6,526 nt of DNA from Verrucomicrobiota bacterium. GTDB lineage: Bacteria > Verrucomicrobiota > Verrucomicrobiia > Opitutales > UBA953. The stretch's first letter is position 1. The number at the start of each line of letters is the position of its first letter. The translations under genes were made by a program, and so were the position numbers. Location: assembly GCA_009924965.1 (NCBI GenBank), contig RFQN01000081.1, positions 1 through 6,526 of the forward strand, given 5' to 3'. The notes beneath the pieces were generated by a model, which saw only the letters and a list, made by a program, of their open reading frames with translations, was not told the origin of the DNA and did no database searches. This document shows, in pieces, positions 1 through 5,188 of the stretch.

Positions 1-239
1 CCGTCGGCGGTGACGACCGTGCCAAACTCCTCGACGGTCTGGTCACGGCTCTGGGAAGGGCTGTCGCCCGCGGACATCGTAAGGGCGACGGTGGCGCGCA
101 CGGTGAGCACAGAATCGGCGTGGGCCTTGAAGAGCTGCCGAGCCGTCTCCTCGATCTTGGGCGCCGGTTCGGCGGCGTGCAGGAAAGACGCAGGGGCGTG
201 GACGAGGAAGGCCGCGAGGGCGAGGCTGAGGGTACGCAT
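1..239 (-). CDS. Secreted protein, probable trypsin-like serine protease N-terminus (3' end outside window)
   Basis: The gene starts with ATG at 239-237 and runs off the left edge, so only 79 codons plus two bases are visible. The translation begins MRTLSLALAAFLVHAPA, a clear signal peptide with a likely signal peptidase I site at His-Ala-Ala before Glu24, so the product is probably periplasmic or otherwise exported. Residues about 27-80 read as a short helix followed by strands (SVLTVRATVALTMSAG) and end in EEFGTVVTADG. That layout matches the start of an HtrA-type protease domain and lines up with SVGSGAIIDAQG just before the catalytic His in the upstream neighbour. The catalytic residues lie outside the window, so the protease call is inferred. 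The gene starts 9 bases after the neighbour's TAA stop, with no Shine-Dalgarno motif in the gap (CCTTACCCC), which suggests co-transcription. It could be a diverged or inactive relative; exported protein is secure, family is moderate. Confidence 0.6.
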   Translation of the reverse strand, partial: MRTLSLALAAFLVHAPASFLHAAEPAPKIEETARQLFKAHADSVLTVRATVALTMSAGDSPSQSRDQTVEEFGTVVTAD

Positions 240-248
240 GGGGTAAGG

Positions 249-2282
249 TTATTTCGTGGCTTCGAAGGCCGTCCAATCCGGCTCGAACTCCAGGTAGGCG
301 CCGGAGACGGCGCGGCGCACCTGGAAGACGACGTGCCGGGGCTTATCAGCCAAGAGCTTCGCCAAGGCGGCCCTGAGGGTGACGTTGTCGGTGACGGGAA
401 GGTCGTTGATCGTGTAGACGATGTCGCCGGCGCGGAGGCCCGAGAGGTCCGCCCAGCCCGAACGCTCAACCTTGGTGACGATGACGCCTTGCGTCTCGGT
501 CGACACCTTGCGCTGGACCTTGTCGTCATAGCCGAGCTGACGGGCCGAGAAGCCAAAACGGGTGTCCTTCACCGTGGGGAGTTCCGAAGGCGGCGCAGGC
601 AATTCCGCGAGGTGCAAGGTGACCTTGAGCGCCGCGCCGTCGCGGAGCACGTCGAGTTCGACGTCCGTGCCGACGGGATACTCACGCAGGAGAGCGGCAA
701 AGACTTCGGAGTCCTCGGGGCGACGCGCCGGAATGACCTTGCCGTCGAGTTTCACGAGGAGGTCGCCGACTTTCAGGCCGGCCTTCTCGGCGTTCGAATT
801 CGGCAGCACTTGGGTGACGCGCACGCCGGCCTTGCCTTTCAGGTTCAAGGCCTTGGCGATCTCCGCGGTCAAGACTTGGGTCGAGACGCCCGCCCAAGGC
901 TTCGGCGCCCGCGGCGCGATGGCCGGATCGACCTCAGGCCCGATGCGCACCACCGAGAGCATCTGCGCGTTACCGCGGGCGAAGCCGACGAGGACCGGCT
1001 CGGGTTCGGCCTTATCCTTTAGCAGGTCGCGGGACACCTGTCGGAGCGCCGCCGCATTCGCGACGGCTTGGCCGGCGACCGTCAGGATGATGTCGCCTTC
1101 CATCAGCGCAGGCTTCGCTTCAGCGGCGGGGCCGCCGGCGCGCAGAGAATCGACGAGCACGCCGTGCGTGTCGGCGCGCTTGGCGTAGAGGGCGCTCATG
1201 CGCGTGAGGTTGCGGACCGTGAGGCCCCAGGACGTGAGCTCCACCTCGCGGGCTTCGTTCGCCTCGCGTTCGATGGGCTGGACCGAGAGCGTCAGCGTCT
1301 GCTCGCCCCGACGGACCACGAAGGGCACGGCCACCCCAGGACGGAGCGACGAAACAAGGCGATGGTAGGCCGGCATGAGCTCCTCGCAGTCGGCGGAGAC
1401 CTCCTGACCGTTGACGGCCGTGATGAGGTCGCCTTGGCGCAAGCCAGCAGCGGCGGCGGGCGAGCCTTCCAAGGCACCGCGGACCAGGACACCCTTGACC
1501 GCCTTCGCGGAAAGCGAGCGTAGCAACGGCTGGACCTCCGCCCCCGTCCAACCACGGAGGACGCGGCCATGCTGGATGAGCTCGGCGGCGACGGTCTTGG
1601 CCGTATTGGCGGGAATGGCTCCACCGAGGCTACCGACGCCGATTTCGTTGATGCCGGCGATGCGGCCGTCGGTGTCGACCAGCGGGCCGCCCGAATTGCC
1701 GCCGAAGATGACGGCATCATGGCCGAACCAGCGCACCAGCTCGCCGACGGATTCACCGTCGAGGTTCATGCCCCCGACGAACCGCGTCATCACCATCGCG
1801 TCGTTGGCGATGATGCCCAAGGTGACGGACTGCGTCAGGCCCGCCGGGCACCCCATCGAGAGCACGGTATCCCCGACGCGCACGCGGTCGGAATCCGCGA
1901 ACTGCGCGATCGGCAAAGGCGTCTGGGCACGACGGCGGCTGAGGTCGAGCTTGATGACGGCGACGTCGGTCATGGCATCGGCACCCACGAGGGTCGCCGG
2001 CAATTCCTCGCGGTCGGCCAAGCGGCAGAGGAACGTGGCCCCGCGCCCGGCGACATGGTAGTTCGTCACGACATGGCCTTGGGCGTCGATGATGGCGCCC
2101 GAACCCACGGAGTGTTGGCGCAGCATGCGGCCATCGGCGCCGTCTTCGGAGATCACCTCGATGCGCACGATCGTGGGCGTCATCTGGGCGATGGCGCGCT
2201 CGACCTCTGGGCGGCGACGCTGGTCGGGAGCAGGGTCGGCCGCGAAGGCGGCCACGCAAAAGCACAGGGCAAGGAAACGCAT
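249..2282 (-). CDS. Secreted HtrA-like serine protease with four PDZ domains
   Basis: A 677-residue exported serine endopeptidase. Residues 1-14/15 (MRFLALCFCVAAFAA) form a signal peptide with an AFA cleavage site. The trypsin-like domain spans about 25-240, with the triad visible as His76 in VVTNYHV, Asp106 in MTDVAVIK and Ser197 in GGNSGGPLVD, so it should be active. Four PDZ domains follow, at about 244-340, 350-450, 462-560 and 575-672, each with a GVxV strand and a (G)D(L/I)(I/V) turn: RQGDLITAVNG, MEGDIILTVAG, KVGDLLVKLDG and RAGDIVYTIND. HtrA/Deg proteases use PDZ domains to bind C-termini of misfolded or regulated envelope proteins; DegP has two and DegS one. The ATG at 2282 is chosen because it gives the signal peptide; the 85-codon upstream extension lies inside holB. 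It starts one base after the holB stop with no Shine-Dalgarno motif, suggesting translational coupling. Substrate and exact subfamily are unknown. Confidence 0.9.
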   Translation of the reverse strand: MRFLALCFCVAAFAADPAPDQRRRPEVERAIAQMTPTIVRIEVISEDGADGRMLRQHSVGSGAIIDAQGHVVTNYHVAGRGATFLCRLADREELPATLVGADAMTDVAVIKLDLSRRRAQTPLPIAQFADSDRVRVGDTVLSMGCPAGLTQSVTLGIIANDAMVMTRFVGGMNLDGESVGELVRWFGHDAVIFGGNSGGPLVDTDGRIAGINEIGVGSLGGAIPANTAKTVAAELIQHGRVLRGWTGAEVQPLLRSLSAKAVKGVLVRGALEGSPAAAAGLRQGDLITAVNGQEVSADCEELMPAYHRLVSSLRPGVAVPFVVRRGEQTLTLSVQPIEREANEAREVELTSWGLTVRNLTRMSALYAKRADTHGVLVDSLRAGGPAAEAKPALMEGDIILTVAGQAVANAAALRQVSRDLLKDKAEPEPVLVGFARGNAQMLSVVRIGPEVDPAIAPRAPKPWAGVSTQVLTAEIAKALNLKGKAGVRVTQVLPNSNAEKAGLKVGDLLVKLDGKVIPARRPEDSEVFAALLREYPVGTDVELDVLRDGAALKVTLHLAELPAPPSELPTVKDTRFGFSARQLGYDDKVQRKVSTETQGVIVTKVERSGWADLSGLRAGDIVYTINDLPVTDNVTLRAALAKLLADKPRHVVFQVRRAVSGAYLEFEPDWTAFEATK

Positions 2283-2286
2283 GTCA
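2280..2286 (-). promoter_or_regulatory. holB stop / protease start junction (TGA-C-ATG)
   Basis: On the minus strand the holB stop TGA (2286-2284) is followed by a single C and the protease ATG (2282-2280). The preceding bases (CCCCCGCTTCC) contain no purine-rich ribosome binding site. This spacing is typical of termination-reinitiation, where ribosomes finishing holB start the next gene. The role is inferred from spacing only. Confidence 0.6.
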
Positions 2287-3222
2287 GGAAGCGGGGGTGG
2301 CCGTACGGGCGGCGAAGACGCGCAGCGTGCGCAGGAAGAACCCTTCGAGCGCGGCGACGATCTGGTAATTGAGCTCGAGGCGGATGCGGGCCTGTTCGAG
2401 CAGGTCGACCGCTTCGGCCACCTGGAGGCCGCAGGCTGGGTGCGCGCGGCCGACGAGGCGCAGGCGTTCCTCCAAGGCCGCCAACATGCGTGTCCGGATG
2501 CCGCGGCGGATGGACTCCTCGTAGGCGACTTCCGCATCGTCCTCGTCTTGGTCCGTCGGGGGCGGTGGCGGGGCCGCCTTCAAGGCCTCCTCGACGAAGA
2601 GCTCGAGCAGCACCTCGAAACGGGCGCAGAGCGCGTACAGCGGGATCACGACCTCGCTGGAGCGGGCGCTGGCCGTCCCAGCGCCAGCGAGGCGGCCCAT
2701 GAGCTTGTCGAACTCACGCAGCCAATCCGTCCACGCGGCGTCCGTCAGCTCGGGCGTCGCGCCGCCGACGTGGAAACGCAGGCAACGGCTGAGGATGGTC
2801 GGCAGGACGCGGTAATAGTTCGTCGTCTGCAGGATGATGAGCGTGCCCGCTGGCGGTTCCTCGAGGGTCTTCAGGAAAGCGTTGGCGGCGACGGACTCGA
2901 AGCGATCGGGTTCATGGACGATCACGACGCGGCGGGCCGAAACGGAAGTCAGGCGCAGGTCCGTGACGACCTCCAAGGTGTTCTCGACGTTGATGCGGCG
3001 GGATTTCTTGGACGGGCGCAGCACGCGGCAATCCGCATGGGCGATGGGATCGGCGACGTCCAGGTGGATCGCGGCGAGGCGATCGGCAACCTGCTGCAGC
3101 AAATCAGGATTGGGGCCCGTGAGCAGGACCGCATGCGGCATACGGCCCTCGGCGCGGGCGCGCAGGAGGACCTTGAGCGCCGGGAGCGACTCGAGGTCAG
3201 AGGAAGCGGCGGCGGACTTCAT
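2284..3222 (-). CDS. holB: DNA polymerase III subunit delta'
   Basis: A 312-residue AAA+ family subunit of the clamp-loader complex that places the sliding clamp on primed DNA. The best evidence is the block at residues 114-133, NAFLKTLEEPPAGTLIILQT, followed by PTILSRCLRF (141-150), the sensor-1/SRC motif typical of DnaX and delta'. The Walker A region is degenerate (LLTGPNPDLL, about 33-42, no GKT) and Walker B is VVIVHEPDRF (99-108). Loss of ATP binding is normal for delta'. The four-cysteine zinc module of E. coli delta' is absent; only Cys65 lies in that part. The C-terminal part is helical and poorly conserved, with a low-complexity insert at about 216-230 (six prolines, then an acidic run). 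The ATG at 3222 is chosen for its GAGGAG ribosome binding site and the normal N-terminus; it overlaps the tmk end by 26 bp. Pairing with tmk is a common bacterial arrangement. Confidence 0.9.
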   Translation of the reverse strand: MKSAAASSDLESLPALKVLLRARAEGRMPHAVLLTGPNPDLLQQVADRLAAIHLDVADPIAHADCRVLRPSKKSRRINVENTLEVVTDLRLTSVSARRVVIVHEPDRFESVAANAFLKTLEEPPAGTLIILQTTNYYRVLPTILSRCLRFHVGGATPELTDAAWTDWLREFDKLMGRLAGAGTASARSSEVVIPLYALCARFEVLLELFVEEALKAAPPPPPTDQDEDDAEVAYEESIRRGIRTRMLAALEERLRLVGRAHPACGLQVAEAVDLLEQARIRLELNYQIVAALEGFFLRTLRVFAARTATPAS

Positions 3223-3829
3223 GCCAGATCTCCTCGGAGAGGGTTTGGGGATCGCGGGTCGCGTCGAGGACGAGGAAGCGCTGTGGCTCGGCCGCGGCGA
3301 GTTCGTGGTAGACCGCGCGCACCTTGCAGTGAAAGCCTTCGCCCAAGGCCTCGAAACGATCATGCTTGCCGTGGTCGCGGATGGAGGCGCGCCCCAGCCC
3401 ATGGGAAGGGTCGAGGTCGAGCAGGATGGTGAGGTCGGGGTGCACCGTCCCGCAGGCCAGGCGGTTGGCCGACGTGATGAGCGCGCGGTCCAGGCCACGG
3501 CCGCCGGACTGATAGGCCACGGTGGAATCGATGAAGCGGTCGCAGAGGACGAACGTGCCCTGCGCGAGCTGCGGACGGATGACCTCATCGACGAGCTGAG
3601 CGCGGCAGGCGGCGAACAGGAGCGCCTCGGCGGAGACCGCGAGGTCCAGCGTCTCGCGGCTCTTCAGGACTTCGCGCAGCTGCTCGCCCAAGGCGGTGCC
3701 ACCGGGTTCACGCAGCTTCAAGGCGCGGCGACCATGCCCCTCCAGGCGCGCGGCCAGCAGGCCCAACTGCGTGGACTTCCCTGCCCCTTCGCCTCCCTCA
3801 AACGTGATGAACTTACCGACGGACGACAT
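3197..3829 (-). CDS. tmk: Thymidylate kinase (dTMP kinase)
   Basis: A 210-residue cytosolic enzyme that phosphorylates dTMP to dTDP with ATP, the step shared by de novo and salvage routes to dTTP. Visible motifs are the P-loop EGGEGAGKSTQ (11-21), REPGGT (40-45), the family signature DRFIDSTVAYQ (97-107) and the LID segment around GRASIRDHGKHDRFE (146-160). Arginines are in the LID and not in the P-loop, as in the bacterial (E. coli-like) type. Length is normal for the family. The ATG at 3829 is preferred over an in-frame TTG at 3859, which would add ten residues with no family resemblance ahead of the usual MSS-GKFITFEG start. Neither start has a Shine-Dalgarno motif. The gene is first in the tmk-holB-protease operon, lies downstream of the fecR-type gene's terminator, and its end overlaps holB by 26 bp. 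Confidence 0.96.
   Translation of the reverse strand: MSSVGKFITFEGGEGAGKSTQLGLLAARLEGHGRRALKLREPGGTALGEQLREVLKSRETLDLAVSAEALLFAACRAQLVDEVIRPQLAQGTFVLCDRFIDSTVAYQSGGRGLDRALITSANRLACGTVHPDLTILLDLDPSHGLGRASIRDHGKHDRFEALGEGFHCKVRAVYHELAAAEPQRFLVLDATRDPQTLSEEIWHEVRRRFL
3230..3235 (-). promoter_or_regulatory. Ribosome binding site of holB
   Basis: GAGGAG on the minus strand lies 7 bases before the holB ATG at 3222, inside the end of the tmk coding sequence, where it also encodes Glu-Glu. It is the only classical Shine-Dalgarno match at a gene start in this window, and it supports the choice of the 312-residue holB start. It could be coincidental, because Glu codons give the same bases. Confidence 0.6.
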
Positions 3830-3891
3830 GCGAAGATTGTTAGGGCAAGCGTAGGTCAAAGCGAGAGGAGAAAGCGACGGAGTCCGCCCAT
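3830..3891 (-). other. Upstream region of the tmk operon
   Basis: These 62 bases lie between a strong terminator and the tmk ATG, so the promoter of the tmk-holB-protease operon is expected here. I see TTGACC (3859-3854) and TAACAAT (3842-3836), but only 11 bases separate them, too few for a normal sigma-70 promoter. No ribosome binding site is visible before the ATG. A TAACAAT -10 box so close to the start would fit a very short leader or leaderless transcript, which is speculative. Confidence 0.35.
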
Positions 3892-3920
3892 AAAAAAGGC
3901 CCGACGGTGTCGGGCCTTTT
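3892..3920 (-). terminator. Intrinsic terminator of the FecR-domain gene
   Basis: A perfect 12-bp stem pairs AAAAGGCCCGAC (3894-3905) with GTCGGGCCTTTT (3909-3920) around a 3-base loop. On the minus strand it ends in six T residues (complement of 3892-3897) and begins 20 bases after the stop of the FecR-domain gene. The plus strand has four T residues, so it might also work weakly in that direction, although no plus-strand gene is seen to need it. Confidence 0.92.
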
Positions 3921-3940
3921 CCAGATGGGCGAGCGCCCGC

Positions 3941-5062
3941 TTACATCGTCGGCGACGGGTTCGGCTGCTGCTGCTTTTCGACGACCTGCTGGACGGTGTC
4001 GGTGATCTTGCTGATGGTCGCGTCGAGGGCGTTGCCTCCGCCGGTCGAAGTCGAAGCCGGGGCCATCGGGGCGGTGGTCGTCTTCGGGGCTTCCGCCGGG
4101 GTGCCGTCCGCCTTGGTCGCCACGGGGTCAGAAGCGGTGGTCTTCGGCGTGCTCACGTTCACCGGCGTGATCTGATCGGCGGACGGAGCGAGCTGGGCCT
4201 GGGCTTCGACGCTCTGGGAGATGGAAGGAGGCAAGGAGGTGGAGGCGGCGATGGTGGCGCCCACGGCGCTGATGGTGGCCTTGTCCATGTCGGCCATGGA
4301 AATGGTCACGGAGCCGGCCGAAGCCGCTTCGGTCGTGCCAGGCTGCGTGGTCGTGCCGGGCTGCGTGGTCGTGCCGGGCTGCGTGGTTTCGGTCGTGCCA
4401 GGCTGGGTGCCCGGAGCCGGGGCTTCGCCAGGAGCGGCCGTCGACTGGGGCGCAGCGGTGGCGCTGATCTGCTTGCCGGGTTCGACGGAGACGGGACCGG
4501 AGTTGGCGGCGAAGACGGTGGCTTCGACGGACCCCTTCACGCAACCGACAACCAACTTGCCGGCGTTGGGACCGACGGAAGAATATTGGACCGTGTAGAT
4601 GGTGCCGCGGATGCGGGCCACGCCGACGGGCGTCTTGATGACGTAGGAGGACTGGGGGTTGAGCTTGCGGACTTCACCGATGACCTTGCCACGCGTGACG
4701 ACGATCTCGGTGACGGACGGGCTGGGTTCCTTCTCGAGCTTCTGGTATTCGCCGTCGACGATGAGCTCGGAGACGACCTGACGGAACGTGCGCACTTCGA
4801 CGAGCGACTCCGGATTGACGATGAGCGTGGAGCCGTTGGAGAGGATCAGTTCGGCCGTCGACGACGCGGAGGTCTCGACGCGGTAGCCCTGTTCAAAGAC
4901 GCGGCCCGAAGCCAGGGCCGACTGCTTGGAGGCGGGGTCGAAGAGCGTCGCGGTGCCTTTCACCATGCCGACCTGGACCTTGCCGTTCTGGAGGGCAGCG
5001 GAAGCGACCGCCGGGAGCAACGCGAGGACCGCGAGCGTGAGGCTTCGGAATAGGGTATTCAT
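3941..5062 (-). CDS. Exported FecR-domain protein with Pro/Thr-rich tail
   Basis: A 373-residue protein with a signal peptide at 1-22 (AVLALLPAVASA, cut before Ala23). Residues about 27-200 resemble a FecR domain: an SH3-like start (NGKVQVGMVKGTATLF), then GYRVETSASSTAELILSNGS (59-78), TLIVNPESLVEV (79-90) and TPVGVARIRGTIYTVQY (144-160), ending in GPVSVEPGKQ. In TonB-linked iron uptake FecR relays a signal to an ECF sigma factor from a membrane-anchored position. Here there is no internal membrane helix and no sigma factor or TonB receptor nearby, so that role is not supported. The tail (about 201-373) is rich in Pro, Thr, Ala and Ser, has four TQPGTT repeats (219-244), and ends in a short helix with a Gln run. 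It is probably periplasmic or surface-exposed and structural or sensory. It is flanked by terminators on both sides and so is likely monocistronic. Specific function unknown. Confidence 0.85.
   Translation of the reverse strand: MNTLFRSLTLAVLALLPAVASAALQNGKVQVGMVKGTATLFDPASKQSALASGRVFEQGYRVETSASSTAELILSNGSTLIVNPESLVEVRTFRQVVSELIVDGEYQKLEKEPSPSVTEIVVTRGKVIGEVRKLNPQSSYVIKTPVGVARIRGTIYTVQYSSVGPNAGKLVVGCVKGSVEATVFAANSGPVSVEPGKQISATAAPQSTAAPGEAPAPGTQPGTTETTQPGTTTQPGTTTQPGTTEAASAGSVTISMADMDKATISAVGATIAASTSLPPSISQSVEAQAQLAPSADQITPVNVSTPKTTASDPVATKADGTPAEAPKTTTAPMAPASTSTGGGNALDATISKITDTVQQVVEKQQQPNPSPTM
4331..4408 (-). repeat. 18-bp in-frame tandem repeat (four units)
   Basis: The unit GGTCGTGCC(A/G)GGCTGCGT (plus strand) occurs at 4331-4348, 4349-4366 and 4367-4384, then again at 4391-4408 after a 6-base insertion, with one change in the last unit. 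Each unit is six codons and encodes TQPGTT on the minus strand, within the tail of the FecR-domain protein. Such near-identical units can expand or contract by slippage without shifting the frame, giving a flexible linker of variable length. Confidence 0.9.
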
Positions 5063-5084
5063 TGCAGAGGGGTTTGAAGGTAAA

Positions 5085-5112
5085 ACACTAGGGTGACGGC
5101 CCTACGGTGCAA
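5085..5112 (-). promoter_or_regulatory. Candidate sigma-70-type promoter of the FecR-domain gene
   Basis: On the minus strand TTGCAC (5112-5107) and TAGTGT (5090-5085) are separated by 16 bases and lie 23 bases or more before the ATG at 5062. Each matches the consensus at only three positions, including the key TTG and TA...T bases. The location, just after the preceding gene's terminator, is where a promoter is expected. The match is weak. Confidence 0.3.
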
Positions 5113-5120
5113 TCCGTAAG
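5101..5120. repeat. Small inverted repeat upstream of the FecR-domain gene
   Basis: CCTACGG (5101-5107) and CCGTAAG (5114-5120) form 7-bp arms with one mismatch around a 6-base spacer. The repeat overlaps the candidate -35 box. It could be an operator for a dimeric regulator or a weak hairpin; on the minus-strand RNA the mismatch becomes a G-U pair. Short repeats like this also occur by chance. Confidence 0.3.
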
Positions 5121-5127
5121 AATACCC

Positions 5128-5161
5128 AATAGAAAGGCCCCCCAGAAACCTGGGAGGCCTT
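5128..5161 (-). terminator. Intrinsic terminator of the phosphofructokinase gene
   Basis: Arms at 5134-5145 and 5150-5161 form a 12-bp stem with a 4-base loop. On the minus-strand RNA the arms are AAGGCCUCCCAG and CUGGGGGGCCUU, fully paired with one G-U wobble, followed by a short U-rich stretch (UCUAUU). It starts 27 bases after the TAA stop at 5191-5189. The U tract is imperfect but the stem is strong. Confidence 0.88.
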
Positions 5162-5188
5162 GTCCAACCGAGCTTTTCGTCGACCGGC

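Noticed and set aside
120..1022. A 300-codon plus-strand open frame antisense to the PDZ part of the protease
   Set aside because: The opposite strand has four clear PDZ repeats; the plus-strand translation is charged, motif-free and has no start context.
2283..2537. An 85-residue N-terminal extension of the protease
   Set aside because: It lies wholly in holB and would bury the clear signal peptide that begins at the ATG at 2282.
2089..3432. A 447-codon plus-strand open frame antisense to holB and tmk
   Set aside because: Both genes on the other strand show strong family motifs; this frame is a GC-driven shadow.
3223..3588. A 122-residue N-terminal extension of delta'
   Set aside because: It lies in tmk in another frame, is Ser/Arg/Pro-rich noise, and the ATG at 3222 has a good ribosome binding site.
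3830..3859. A TTG start adding ten residues to thymidylate kinase
   Set aside because: The added residues are not like the family, and the ATG at 3829 gives the normal distance to the P-loop.
3836..3859. A tmk promoter from TTGACC and TAACAAT
   Set aside because: The 11-base spacing is too short for a sigma-70 promoter, so the pair is not called.
4331..4408. The 18-bp repeats as a CRISPR array
   Set aside because: The units are directly adjacent without unique spacers, lie in frame inside a coding region, and encode a simple TQPGTT repeat.
2834..5053. A 739-codon open frame on the plus strand, antisense to holB, tmk and the FecR-domain gene
   Set aside because: It crosses two real genes and a strong terminator, its translation is Arg/Gly-rich low complexity without family motifs, and high GC makes such stop-free shadows common.
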